A DNA stretch of 64,000 nt, from the NCBI RefSeq assembly GCF_001592225.1, contig NZ_BCWN01000013.1:1-64000 (forward strand). The letters are read 5' to 3'. Every line of letters starts with the position of its first letter. Within the stretch, counting starts at the first letter, position 1. The DNA is from Castellaniella caeni NBRC 101664 (GTDB lineage: Bacteria; Pseudomonadota; Gammaproteobacteria; Burkholderiales; Burkholderiaceae_B). Positions 39,220-47,240 of the stretch are shown piece by piece. The position numbers and the translations under genes were made by a program. The notes under the pieces were generated by a model. The model was not told the DNA's origin and did no database searches. It saw only the letters and a list, made by a program, of their open reading frames with translations.

Positions 39220-40116
39220 TCACTCTCCCATGGATTCCAGCAAGCGGGCGCGCCGCGCGCGCGCCTGGCGCACGGTCTGCAGCAGGCCGCCGTGCGGCCC
39301 CAGCCCCACCGAGGCAAAGTGCGCCACCCCGGCGGCCAGGATGATGGCGGGCGAGGCCGCCACATCCGCGTAATACGACACCAGCAGGCCGACATACGAG
39401 GCCAGCGCCCCCAGCACGGCGGCCAGCACCATTTGCGCCCCCACCGCGCGTACCCAGAAGCGCGCCGCCGTAGCGGGCAGCATCATGATGCCCACCACCA
39501 TGAGCGTGCCCAGCACCTGGAAGCCCGCCACCAGATTGAGCACCAGCAGCAGCAGAAACCCCATGTGCGCCCAGGCGCCGATGCGCCCCTCGGTGCGCAG
39601 GAACAGCGGGTCGAGACATTCGGTGACCAGCACGCGAAACAGGCCCGCCAGCGCCAGCAACGTGACGCTGCTGACCAGCGTCACCAGCAGCAGGGCGCCT
39701 TCGCTCAGGCCCAGCACGGTGCCGAACAGCACGTGGATCAAATCCAGGTTGGTGCCCTTCAGAGACACCAGCAAGACCCCCAGCCCCAGGGACACCAGGT
39801 AAAAGGCGGCAAAGCTGGCGTCCTCGCGCAAGGGGGTGAGGCGCGAGATCACCCCGGCCAGCAGGGCCACCAGCACGCCGGTGACGAGCCCGCCCAGCGT
39901 CATGGCCGTCATGGACAGGCCCGCCGTGAGAAACCCCACCGCCACCCCCGGCAAGATGGCGTGCGCCATGGCGTCGCCGATGAGGCTCAGGCGCCGCAGC
40001 ACCAGAAACACCCCCAGCGGCCCGGCGGCGAAGGCCAGCGCCCAGGAACCTGCCAGCGCGCGGCGCATGAAGGCGTAATCGATGAAAGGCTGAACCAGCA
40101 CGCTCCAGAGCGTCAT
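39220..40116 (-). CDS. Zinc/manganese ABC transporter permease
   Basis: 298 residues with about eight membrane helices. Family landmarks are the MRRALAGSWALAFAAGPLGVFLVLRRLSLIGDAMAHA start region, containing the RRLSLIGDAMAHAILPG block, and the GTLMVVGIMMLPATAA motif typical of ZnuB/MntB. Its ATG overlaps the ATPase stop by one base (TGATG), and its stop lies 4 bp before the substrate-binding protein start, so the three genes are one operon. Confidence 0.92.
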   Translation of the reverse strand: MTLWSVLVQPFIDYAFMRRALAGSWALAFAAGPLGVFLVLRRLSLIGDAMAHAILPGVAVGFLTAGLSMTAMTLGGLVTGVLVALLAGVISRLTPLREDASFAAFYLVSLGLGVLLVSLKGTNLDLIHVLFGTVLGLSEGALLLVTLVSSVTLLALAGLFRVLVTECLDPLFLRTEGRIGAWAHMGFLLLLVLNLVAGFQVLGTLMVVGIMMLPATAARFWVRAVGAQMVLAAVLGALASYVGLLVSYYADVAASPAIILAAGVAHFASVGLGPHGGLLQTVRQARARRARLLESMGE

Positions 40117-40916
40117 CAGACCGCCCCCCCGGCGCACAGGTGGCGCGCCAGATGCAGGTTGGCGGCGCTGAGCACGCGCTCGGTGGGGCCCCAATCGACC
40201 ACCTGCCCGCCCAGCAGCAGGGCCTGGGGAAAGTGGCCGCGCACCATGTCCAGGTCGTGCAGCACGGCAATGATGGTGCGCCCCTGCGCGTGCCACTGGT
40301 GCAGCAGCGCGAGCAGGTCTTCGGTGGTGGCGCGATCGACGGCGGCAAAGGGCTCGTCGAGCAGGATCACCTGCGCATCACGCAGCATGAGGCGCGCAAA
40401 GAGGGCGCGCTGCAGCTGACCACCCGACAGGGTATCGACCGGCTGATGGCCGAAGCCCGCCAGGCCCACCGCCAGCAAGGCCGCCTCGACGGCCTCGCGG
40501 TCGGCGGCCCCCATGCCACGCCAGGCGCCCAGGCGGTGCCAGGCCCCCAGCGCCACGAGATCGAAGGTGCTGATGGGAAAGCTGAGATCGAGTTCCGCCG
40601 ACTGCGGCAGGCAGGCCAGGCTGTGCGCCAGACCCGGTTCGATGCGGATGCGGCCCCGGGCCGGGCTCAGGCGCCCGGTGAGCGCCTTGATGAGGGTGGA
40701 TTTGCCCGCCCCGTTGGGGCCCACCAGCGCCGTCAGGGTGCCCTGGGGAAACACGCCGCAGGCATCGCGCACGGCGATGCGGTCGTGCCAGCCCAGCCAC
40801 ACCTGCTGCAGCTCGATAGCGGGCGACAGGGCCGCCGCCGGCAGCGCGGACCCGCCCGGCGCGGCCACGCCATGCACCGAACAGCCGACCAGGCTTTCGT
40901 GTGCGCTCACCACCAT
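40116..40916 (-). CDS. Zinc/manganese ABC transporter ATP-binding protein
   Basis: 266 residues from the ATG at 40916. Walker A GPNGAGKST, Q-loop LPQSAELD, signature LSGGQLQRA and Walker B VILLDEPFAAVD are intact, with an H-switch in AVLHDLD. Three start candidates exist (40943 GTG, 40928 ATG, 40916 ATG). I choose 40916 because it overlaps the end of the 47-codon upstream reading frame by 10 bp, implying coupling. It powers metal uptake by the following permease and binding protein. Confidence 0.92.
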   Translation of the reverse strand: MVVSAHESLVGCSVHGVAAPGGSALPAAALSPAIELQQVWLGWHDRIAVRDACGVFPQGTLTALVGPNGAGKSTLIKALTGRLSPARGRIRIEPGLAHSLACLPQSAELDLSFPISTFDLVALGAWHRLGAWRGMGAADREAVEAALLAVGLAGFGHQPVDTLSGGQLQRALFARLMLRDAQVILLDEPFAAVDRATTEDLLALLHQWHAQGRTIIAVLHDLDMVRGHFPQALLLGGQVVDWGPTERVLSAANLHLARHLCAGGAV

Positions 40917-41050
40917 TGCAGCGCCCATCCGGTGAGCGCCCACAGCAGCAGCACGGCCCAGGCCACCCGCCGCATGCGCTGGGCGGCCGACAGCAGCAGG
41001 GACGAGCCCCGGTAGTGATCCGGGCGGGAAAAGGGAAAGAGTCGCGGCAT
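40907..41050 (-). CDS. Small membrane protein at the head of the metal-uptake operon (putative)
   Basis: A 47-residue frame reading MPRLFPFSRPDHYRGSSLLL, then AAQRMRRVAWAVLLLWALTG, then WALQWW. It has a basic N-terminal half and one membrane helix with a Trp-rich end. It begins 27 bp from the Zur palindrome and its stop (TGGTGGTGA) overlaps the ABC ATPase start, so it would be the first gene of the Zur-controlled operon. The ribosome site is weak. I recognise no family. It could assist the transporter or be a leader peptide; or the frame could be chance. Confidence 0.5.
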   Translation of the reverse strand: MPRLFPFSRPDHYRGSSLLLSAAQRMRRVAWAVLLLWALTGWALQWW

Positions 41051-41077
41051 GGACGGCAAGATCGAACAGGGAATTGC

Positions 41078-41095
41078 GTTATGTTATAACATAAC
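41078..41095. promoter_or_regulatory. Zur operator between zur and the metal ABC operon
   Basis: GTTATGTTATAACATAAC is a perfect 18-bp palindrome of the Zur-box type. It lies 4 bp before the zur ATG (41100) and 27 bp before the divergent small membrane protein gene. One operator can therefore repress both directions when zinc is replete. Confidence 0.9.
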
Positions 41096-41099
41096 AACC

Positions 41100-41582
41100 A
41101 TGAACACGACGTCTCACGCACATTCCGAGGCCGCCGTCACCCGGCGCCTGCAGACGGCCGAACAGCTCTGCAAGCAGCGCGGCACGCGGCTGACGCCCTT
41201 GCGGCGCCTGGTGCTGGAAACCCTGCTGCGCCAGCCGGGCAGCATGAAAGCCTACGATCTGCTCGACGCCCTGCGCCAGGCCCAGCCGGGGGCGGCCCCG
41301 CCCACGGTCTACCGCGCACTCGACTTCCTCACCGAGCAAGGCCTCATCCACCGGCTCGATGCCGTCAACGCCTGGAGCGCCTGCACCGACGCGGCGGGCC
41401 ACCCGCACGATCTGCTGATCGTCTGCATCCGCTGCGGCACGGTGGCCGAACTCAGCGACCCGGCGCTCAGCCAGCGCCTGGCCGACTGCGTGTCTCAGGC
41501 GGGCTTCGTGCTCGACGGCCACGAAACCGAGCTTCGCGCCGTCTGCGCGCGCTGCCAGGCGGCCCCGCCGGGCGCCCCGTAA
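41100..41582 (+). CDS. zur: Fur-family zinc uptake regulator Zur
   Basis: 160 residues. The winged helix has TRLTPLRRLVLETLL and PPTVYRALDFLTEQGLIHRLD, as in Zur. The metal sites show HPHDLLIVCIRCG and a C-terminal CARC, giving the structural Cys4 zinc site, with the GHPHD histidines for sensing. The ATG at 41100 has no ribosome site because the Zur palindrome occupies that space; an in-frame ATG at 41049 lies upstream of the operator and is unlikely. The gene is divergent from the metal ABC operon and upstream of a CobW-type GTPase. Confidence 0.92.
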   Translation: MNTTSHAHSEAAVTRRLQTAEQLCKQRGTRLTPLRRLVLETLLRQPGSMKAYDLLDALRQAQPGAAPPTVYRALDFLTEQGLIHRLDAVNAWSACTDAAGHPHDLLIVCIRCGTVAELSDPALSQRLADCVSQAGFVLDGHETELRAVCARCQAAPPGAP

Positions 41583-41811
41583 GGCGCGGGCCAACGCGCG
41601 CCACAAGGCGCTACGCGGCACGAACCACAGCACGCCAACCCGCGCGCACGCCGCCGGACGAAGTACCGGTGTTTGCCCTAAACCCCCGCCTATGATGTAA
41701 TCGCATGCTGATCGCTCAAGCCGCTTGACAAGAGACCGCAAAGCAGAATGCATATTCTGTGCCGCGAGTTCCGCCAGAACAGGCGGCAGCGTATCGCTCT
41801 CGAGACTCGCC

Positions 41812-42921
41812 ATGAACACTGCTGCACCGACCACCGACACCATGATCCCCGTCACCGTCCTCACCGGCTTTCTGGGGGCGGGCAAAACCACTTTGCTGCG
41901 GCGCATCCTCACCGAGTTCCATGGCCAGCGCATTGCCGTCATCGAAAATGAATTCGGCGAAGAAAACATCGACAACGACGTGCTGGTGCAAGACAGCGAC
42001 GAGCAGATCGTCGAGCTGAGCAACGGCTGCGTCTGCTGCACCGTGCGCGGCGACCTCATCCGCACGCTCAACGATCTGGCCAGCCGCCGCAAGGCCGGCG
42101 CCATCCACTTCGACCGCGTCATCATTGAAACCACCGGCATGGCCAACCCCGGGCCGGTGTGCCAGACGTTTTTCATGGACGACGACATCGCCGAAGCCTA
42201 CCGGCTCGACGCCGTCATCACCGTGGTCGATGCCAAGCACGGCATGGCCACGCTCGACCGCCAGGAAGAAGCGCAGCGCCAGGTGGGCTTTGCCGACCGC
42301 ATCCTCATCTCCAAGAAAGACCTGGTCAACGAGGCCGACTACGAAGCGCTGCGCGCGCGTCTGGTACGCATCAACCCGCGCGCCTCGATCACCCCGGCGC
42401 ACTTCGGCGAAACCGACCTGCACACGCTGCTGGACGTCAGCGGCTTCGATCTGGACGCCATTCTCGACATCGACCCCGAATTCCTGGCCGAAGAAGAGGC
42501 GCACGCCCACGATCACCACGATCACAGCCATGATCACGATCACGACCATGCGCACGACGACGAGGACGGCTACCACGAGTGCGGTCCCAGCTGCGGCCAC
42601 GACCACCATCACGCGCACCACAGCGACGAGATCGGCGCCTTCGTGTTTCGCTCGAACAAGGCCTTCGACCCCGAACGGCTCGAAGACTTCCTGGGCGGCA
42701 TCGTCCAGGTGTATGGCCCCGACCTGCTGCGCTACAAGGGCATTCTCTACATCAAGGGCATCAACCGCCGCATGGTGTTCCAGGGCGTGCACATGATGAT
42801 GGGCGCCGAGCCCGGCACCCCCTGGAAAGCCAGTGAAAAACCGAATACCCGACTGGTCTTCATCGGCCGTAAACTGCCCCAAGACATCTTTACCCAGGGG
42901 CTCGAACAATGCCTGGCCTGA
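41812..42921 (+). CDS. CobW/COG0523-family GTPase metallochaperone
   Basis: 369 residues. A G3E GTPase with Walker A GFLGAGKTTLL, the metal-binding CVCC motif in NGCVCCTVRGD, ETTGMANP and SKKDLV. A histidine/aspartate-rich loop (about 220-265; HAHDHHDHSHDHDHDHAHDD) and a second HDHHHAHH cluster bind zinc. A CobW C-terminal domain follows (RSNKAFDPERLEDFL). Next to zur and a metal ABC system it is most likely a zinc chaperone of the ZNG/ZigA type, not a cobalamin biosynthesis protein. No Zur box is seen in the 229 bp upstream. dksA follows after about 80 bp. Confidence 0.92.
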   Translation: MNTAAPTTDTMIPVTVLTGFLGAGKTTLLRRILTEFHGQRIAVIENEFGEENIDNDVLVQDSDEQIVELSNGCVCCTVRGDLIRTLNDLASRRKAGAIHFDRVIIETTGMANPGPVCQTFFMDDDIAEAYRLDAVITVVDAKHGMATLDRQEEAQRQVGFADRILISKKDLVNEADYEALRARLVRINPRASITPAHFGETDLHTLLDVSGFDLDAILDIDPEFLAEEEAHAHDHHDHSHDHDHDHAHDDEDGYHECGPSCGHDHHHAHHSDEIGAFVFRSNKAFDPERLEDFLGGIVQVYGPDLLRYKGILYIKGINRRMVFQGVHMMMGAEPGTPWKASEKPNTRLVFIGRKLPQDIFTQGLEQCLA

Positions 42922-42999
42922 CCGCCCACCCCACGCTGCCCCGCTGTACTTTCGGGATGCGGACGACAGGCCCCGGCACATAATAAGGAAGGACACAAC

Positions 43000-43440
43000 A
43001 TGGCTACCAAATCCAGCTCAAAATCCCCGGTCAAGATTCCGACTGAGCAAGAACTGTTGGCAATGCCAGAACAGGACTACATGAACGACGCCCAACTGGC
43101 GTTCTTCCGCGACCGCCTGCACCAGCTCGAGCACGAAATTCTCACCAACGCCGGGGCCACCACCGAAAACCTGCGCGAAACGCAATACGTGCCCGACCCG
43201 GCCGACCGCGCCACCATCGAAGAAGAGCACGCCCTCGAACTGCGCACGCGCGACCGCGAGCGCAAGCTGCTCAAGAAGGTGCAGCAGTCCATCGCCCGCA
43301 TCGACAGCGGCGAATACGGCTGGTGCGAAGAAACCGGCGAACCCATCGGCATCCCACGCCTGCTGGCTCGCCCCACCGCCACCCTGTCGCTCGAAGCGCA
43401 AGAACGCCGCGAAATGCGCCAGAAGCTCTACGGCGACTGA
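43000..43440 (+). CDS. dksA: RNA polymerase-binding factor DksA (degenerate zinc finger)
   Basis: 146 residues. DksA enters the secondary channel of RNA polymerase and, with ppGpp, inhibits rRNA promoters. The coiled coil (about 30-105) contains the acidic tip region PDPADRATIEEEHA. The zinc-finger region reads WCEETGEPIGIPRL then TATLSLEAQERRE: only the first of the four cysteines remains, with Thr, Ser and Ala at the other positions. Such Cys-poor DksA works without zinc. This form is common in alpha- and beta-proteobacteria, so it may simply be the main DksA; its place beside cobW and zur is notable. Confidence 0.95.
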   Translation: MATKSSSKSPVKIPTEQELLAMPEQDYMNDAQLAFFRDRLHQLEHEILTNAGATTENLRETQYVPDPADRATIEEEHALELRTRDRERKLLKKVQQSIARIDSGEYGWCEETGEPIGIPRLLARPTATLSLEAQERREMRQKLYGD

Positions 43441-43501
43441 ACCTGCACCCGGGGCATAGGCCGCTACGGCACGCGGCCCAACCCCGCCAAGCAGCTCCCC
43501 G

Positions 43502-43543
43502 CACCCCAACGCCCCGGAGAACGACCGGGCCTTGGGGTGTTTT
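43502..43543 (+). terminator. Intrinsic terminator after dksA
   Basis: CACCCCAA pairs with TTGGGGTG around an inner GC stem (GCCCCGG/CCGGGC), followed immediately by TTTT. It lies 60 bp after the dksA stop and before hslV. Confidence 0.88.
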
Positions 43544-43630
43544 CATGAAGACATGCCCGGCAAACCGGCTCCCGCCTTGAATTTCCCGCCCATCGCCCCC
43601 ACTTGCAAGGTCTTGGACGAAGAGAACACC

Positions 43631-44164
43631 ATGGAACAATTTCACGCCACCACCATCATCAGCGTTCGGCGCGGCAACGAAGTCGCCCTGGGCGGAGACG
43701 GCCAGGTCACCCTGGGCAACATCGTCATCAAGGGCACAGCCCGCAAGATCCGCCGCCTGTACCACGACAAGGTGCTGGCAGGCTTTGCCGGCGCCACCGC
43801 CGACGCCTTCACGCTGCAAGAACGCTTCGAGGCCAAGCTGGAAAAACACCAGGGGCACCTGATGCGCGCCGCCGTCGAACTCACGCGCGACTGGCGCACC
43901 GACCGCGTGCTGCGCCGCCTCGAAGCCATGCTGATCGTGGCCGATGCCGAACACACGCTGGTGCTCACCGGCAACGGCGACGTGCTCGAACCCGAACACG
44001 GCATCGCCGCCATCGGTTCGGGCGGCCCCTACGCCCAGTCGGCGGCCCGCGCGCTGCTGGAAGCCACCACGCTGTCGCCCGCCGAGATCATCAAGAAGTC
44101 GCTCGAAATCGCTGGCGACCTCTGCATCTACACCAACCAGAATCACATCGTCGAAACGCTATAA
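43631..44164 (+). CDS. hslV: ATP-dependent protease subunit HslV
   Basis: 177 residues. The proteasome-like peptidase of the HslUV complex. The N-terminus [19 protein letters not shown] carries a six-residue propeptide before the catalytic threonine in TTIISVRR, as in beta-proteobacterial Hsl[11 protein letters not shown] and [14 protein letters not shown] are conserved. It sits 8 bp upstream of hslU in an operon and is preceded by the dksA terminator. Confidence 0.96.
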   Translation: MEQFHATTIISVRRGNEVALGGDGQVTLGNIVIKGTARKIRRLYHDKVLAGFAGATADAFTLQERFEAKLEKHQGHLMRAAVELTRDWRTDRVLRRLEAMLIVADAEHTLVLTGNGDVLEPEHGIAAIGSGGPYAQSAARALLEATTLSPAEIIKKSLEIAGDLCIYTNQNHIVETL

Positions 44165-44172
44165 GGCCCGCC

Positions 44173-45504
44173 ATGTCCGCCACCCCCATGACCCCCAAAG
44201 AAATTGTCTCGGAACTGGACAAGCACATCGTCGGCCAGGAAAAAGCCAAGCGCTCGGTGGCCGTCGCCCTGCGCAACCGCTGGCGCCGCCAGCAGGTGGC
44301 CGAGCCGCTGCGCCACGAGATCGTGCCCAAGAACATCCTCATGATCGGGCCCACGGGCGTGGGCAAGACCGAAATCGCCCGCCGCCTGGCCCGCCTGGCC
44401 AACGCGCCCTTCATCAAGATCGAGGCCACCAAGTTCACCGAAGTGGGCTACGTGGGCCGCGACGTGGACACCATCGTGCGCGACCTGGTGGATGTGGCCG
44501 TCAAGCAGATGCGCGAGACCGAAACCCGGCGCGTGCGCACCCAGGCCGAGGACGCCGCCGAAGACCGCATCCTCGACGCGCTGCTGCCGCCGCCGCGCAA
44601 CGCCTCGGGCGAACCCGAGCGCGAAGAAAACAACACGCGCCAGGTGTTTCGCAAGCGCCTGCGCGAAGGCAAGCTCGACGACACCATGATCGACATCGAA
44701 GTGGCGCAGGCCCCGGCGCACATGGAAATCATGGCGCCCCCGGGCATGGAAGAAATGACCGAGCAGCTGCGCGGCATGTTTGCCGGGTTGTCGCAGGGCA
44801 AGACCAAGGCGCGCAAGCTGTCGGTGAAAGAGGCCTTCCGCCTGCTCACCGAAGAAGAAGCCGCGCGGCGCATCAACGAAGAAGAAATCCGCACCCAGGC
44901 CGTGGCGCTGGCCGAGCAGCACGGCATCGTGTTTCTCGATGAAATCGACAAGATCGCGGCGCGCCAGGAAAGCGGCGGGGCCGACGTCTCGCGCCAGGGC
45001 GTGCAGCGCGACCTGCTGCCCTTGGTGGAAGGCACCAGCGTCAATACCAAGTACGGCATGGTGCACACGGATCACATCCTCTTCATCGCCTCGGGCGCTT
45101 TTCACCTGTCGCGGCCCTCGGATCTCATCCCCGAGCTGCAGGGGCGCTTTCCGATCCGGGTCGAGCTCGATTCGCTCACGGCGGACGACTTCGTGCGCAT
45201 TCTCAGCACGACGGATGCTTCGCTCACCAAGCAGTACACGGCGCTCATGGCCACCGAGGACGTGACGCTGGAATTCACCGAGGACGGCATCCAGCGCCTG
45301 GCACAGCTGGCGTTCGAGGTCAACGAGCGCACCGAGAACATCGGCGCCCGCCGTCTGTACACGGTGATAGAAAAGCTGCTCGAAGACCTGTCGTTCGAGG
45401 CCGCCAGCCCCGGCAAGGACACGGTGGTCATCGACGAAGCCTACGTCAACGACAAGCTGTCGGAAGCCGCGGGCAGCCAGGACTTGGCGCGCTACGTGCT
45501 GTAA
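44173..45504 (+). CDS. hslU: ATP-dependent protease ATPase subunit HslU
   Basis: 443 residues. A AAA+ unfoldase that feeds substrates to Hsl[21 protein letters not shown] is the conserved N-terminus, Walker A is [15 protein letters not shown], the pore loop is GYVGRD, and an I-domain spans about 110-240. Walker [10 protein letters not shown] and sensor [13 protein letters not shown] follow. The C-terminus LARYVL is the tail that docks into HslV. It converges with the CusF-like gene, with 3 bp between stop codons. Confidence 0.97.
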   Translation: MSATPMTPKEIVSELDKHIVGQEKAKRSVAVALRNRWRRQQVAEPLRHEIVPKNILMIGPTGVGKTEIARRLARLANAPFIKIEATKFTEVGYVGRDVDTIVRDLVDVAVKQMRETETRRVRTQAEDAAEDRILDALLPPPRNASGEPEREENNTRQVFRKRLREGKLDDTMIDIEVAQAPAHMEIMAPPGMEEMTEQLRGMFAGLSQGKTKARKLSVKEAFRLLTEEEAARRINEEEIRTQAVALAEQHGIVFLDEIDKIAARQESGGADVSRQGVQRDLLPLVEGTSVNTKYGMVHTDHILFIASGAFHLSRPSDLIPELQGRFPIRVELDSLTADDFVRILSTTDASLTKQYTALMATEDVTLEFTEDGIQRLAQLAFEVNERTENIGARRLYTVIEKLLEDLSFEAASPGKDTVVIDEAYVNDKLSEAAGSQDLARYVL

Positions 45505-45507
45505 GGC

Positions 45508-45846
45508 TTATTTCTTTTCGAGCGCCACCAGCCGGTATTGCCCGTCGGCGCGCTCGGCGGTGAAGCTGACGGTATCGCCCACGGCGATGCCGCGCAGCAG
45601 AGCGGGATTGACGTGGTACACAAGGGTCATGGCGGGCAGATCGAGCTTGCCGATGGCGCCGTGCTTGATGGCGATCTTGCCCTGATCCGGGTTGACGCGC
45701 ACCACCTGCCCGCTGGCCTGCGCCTGCACGGGTTGCGCGGCCTGCACCTGCGCCACGGGGCACAGCATCACAGGCAGCGCGGCCATCACCCAAGCGGCGT
45801 GCCTTGGCACCGCACACCGCGCTTGCGCAAACATCCTGGGCTTCAT
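45508..45846 (-). CDS. CusF-like periplasmic copper-binding protein with altered site
   Basis: 112 residues. A signal peptide (about 1-36) precedes a small OB-fold with ASGQVVRVNPDQGKIAIKHG and LPAMTLVYHV. In E. coli CusF copper is held by H36, M47, M49 and W44; here the histidine and first methionine are present, but W is leucine and the second methionine is leucine. Copper or silver binding may therefore be weaker or different. No cusCBA genes accompany it. CAGGAG lies seven bases before the ATG. A 15-bp palindrome lies in the divergent promoter region. Confidence 0.8.
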   Translation of the reverse strand: MKPRMFAQARCAVPRHAAWVMAALPVMLCPVAQVQAAQPVQAQASGQVVRVNPDQGKIAIKHGAIGKLDLPAMTLVYHVNPALLRGIAVGDTVSFTAERADGQYRLVALEKK

Positions 45847-45862
45847 ATCAAGACTCCTGAGC

Positions 45863-45877
45863 TAAACTGCCAGTTTA
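45863..45877. promoter_or_regulatory. Palindrome between the CusF-like and acetyltransferase genes
   Basis: TAAACTG-C-CAGTTTA is a perfect 15-bp inverted repeat in the 50-bp divergent intergenic region, 17 bp from one start and 20 bp from the other. It probably binds a regulator. The identity is unknown. Confidence 0.55.
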
Positions 45878-45896
45878 AGCATACTGCACGCTGACC

Positions 45897-46403
45897 TTGG
45901 CTACTCCTGTTCCCGGCTACCTTCTTCGGCCCGCCACCGAAGCCGACATCCCCGCCATCCATGCACTGATGCTGGAAATGGCCACGTTCGAGAAGCTCAC
46001 CGACACCTTCAAGGCCACGCACGAGAGCCTGCGCGCCAGCTTCTTTGGCCCGCAGCCCGCTGCGCACTGCCTGGTGATCGCCACCGAAGCGGCACCCGCC
46101 GTGCCCATCGCGTACATCATGTGGTTTCACAATTATTCCAGCTTCCTCGACCGACGCGGCCTGTACCTGGAAGACGTGTATATATCGCCCGCCCACCGCG
46201 GGCGCGGCCTGGGCGGCTGGGTGCTCAAGCACCTGGCGGCCCTGGCCGTGGAGCTGGGCTGCGGGCGCTTCGAATGGGTGGTGCTCGACTGGAACCAGAA
46301 TGCCATCGATTTCTACAAGCATCACGGCGGCGAGATTCTGAACGACTGGCGCATCGTGCGCGTGACGGGTGACGCCCTGCGGCGCCTGGCCGGCCAGGCA
46401 TAA
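45897..46403 (+). CDS. GNAT-family N-acetyltransferase
   Basis: 168 residues. RPATEADIPAIHALM opens the fold and YLEDVYISPAHRGRGLGGWVL supplies the acetyl-CoA pyrophosphate loop; the WVVLDWNQNAIDFYKHHGG tail resembles diamine (spermidine/spermine) acetyltransferases, though substrate is not certain. The only in-frame start near the fold is TTG 45897, with no ribosome site; the transcript may be leaderless or nearly so. It is divergent from the CusF-like gene. Confidence 0.85.
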   Translation: MATPVPGYLLRPATEADIPAIHALMLEMATFEKLTDTFKATHESLRASFFGPQPAAHCLVIATEAAPAVPIAYIMWFHNYSSFLDRRGLYLEDVYISPAHRGRGLGGWVLKHLAALAVELGCGRFEWVVLDWNQNAIDFYKHHGGEILNDWRIVRVTGDALRRLAGQA

Positions 46404-46542
46404 AGCCTGCCCGCAGCCGTCCCGGTCAGGCGGGCGGCTGCACGCACCACAGCACACTGCCTACACGCGGCAACCGCAACACCGCCGCCCCCAGGAAACG
46501 GCCGCGAGCGTAAGCACCGGCCCCAGCCAAGGAGCACATCAC

Positions 46543-47091
46543 ATGTCGATTCGCGTTTCCATCGTCGCCACCCGCACCGGGGACGACGGCACCACGGGCC
46601 TGGGCGACAAGACCCGGGTGCCCAAGGACGCCCCGCGCATCGCGGCCCTGGGCGACGTCGATGAGCTGAACAGCGCCATCGGCGTCTGGCGCACCCACAA
46701 CCTGCCCGAAGCCGTGGACGCTCTGCTCGCACGCATCCAGAACGAACTCTTCGATCTGGGCGGCGAACTGAGCATCCCCGGCTGGACGGCGCTGAAAGAC
46801 ACGCACGTGCAAGCCCTGGACGAGGCCCTGGCGCACTACAACCAGGCCCTGGGCCCGCTCAAGGAATTCATCCTGCCCGGCGGCTGCCCCGCCGCAGCCC
46901 AGGCCCACATGGCCCGCACCATCGCCCGCCGCGCCGAACGCGCGGTGGTCACCCTGGCACGCACGGAACCCGTCAACCCGCCCATCCTGCACTACCTGAA
47001 CCGCCTCTCCGACCTGTGCTTCGTCCTGGCCCGCCACCTGAACCAAGCCACCCACCACCCAGAAACATTATGGATGAGGCAGGACTATTGA
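46543..47091 (+). CDS. pduO: Cob(I)alamin adenosyltransferase, PduO type
   Basis: 182 residues. It transfers adenosine from ATP to cob(I)alamin to make adenosylcobalamin. The motif set TRTGDDGTTGLGDKTRVPKD, GDVDELNSAIGV, RRAERAVVTLAR and YLNRLSDLCFVLARHLN is diagnostic. AAGGAG lies eight bases before the ATG. No other B12 gene is nearby, so cobalamin is presumably imported or made elsewhere. Its most obvious client in this window is the class II ribonucleotide reductase. The stop codon lies inside a strong hairpin. Confidence 0.95.
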   Translation: MSIRVSIVATRTGDDGTTGLGDKTRVPKDAPRIAALGDVDELNSAIGVWRTHNLPEAVDALLARIQNELFDLGGELSIPGWTALKDTHVQALDEALAHYNQALGPLKEFILPGGCPAAAQAHMARTIARRAERAVVTLARTEPVNPPILHYLNRLSDLCFVLARHLNQATHHPETLWMRQDY

Positions 47092-47120
47092 CCGTCCCTG
47101 CGGACGGTCAATAGCCTGCC
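47078..47120. terminator. Strong hairpin spanning the pduO stop codon
   Basis: GGCAGG plus CTATTGACCGTCC pairs with GGACGGTCAATAG plus CCTGCC: 19 base pairs with a single bulged A and a CTGC loop. The TGA of pduO is within the 5' arm. It is likely a terminator or 3'-end stabiliser for pduO, and may also act for the convergent fic-like gene. Confidence 0.7.
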
Positions 47121-47145
47121 GAATCGGAGCGGCTTGCAAGCCGCG
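47120..47145 (+). repeat. Left copy of 26-bp imperfect repeat flanking the fic-like gene
   Basis: This 26-mer beginning CGAATCGGAGCGGCTTGC matches the sequence at 48824-48849 at 22 of 26 positions, in the same orientation. The pair brackets the fic-like gene. Confidence 0.6.
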
Positions 47146-47149
47146 ACGT

Positions 47150-47229
47150 GGAGAGATGCCCCGCCCCAAGACAAGCCCCGCCTGCCGATGGAGAGATATC
47201 CCGCCCCAAGACAAGCCCCGCCTGCCGAA
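47150..47229 (+). repeat. Two tandem 40-bp repeats downstream of the fic-like gene
   Basis: 47150-47189 and 47190-47229 are direct repeats differing at 3 of 40 positions; both contain GGAGAGAT and CGCCCCAAGACAAGCCCC. They end about 11 bp before the fic-like stop. Confidence 0.9.
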
Positions 47230-47240
47230 TCAATACACCA

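Noticed and set aside
41812-42921. CobW as part of cobalamin biosynthesis linked to PduO and NrdJ
   Set aside because: No cob genes are adjacent; the His-rich loops and proximity to zur point to zinc handling.
47150-47229. CRISPR array from the tandem 40-mers
   Set aside because: Only two contiguous copies without spacers and no cas genes.
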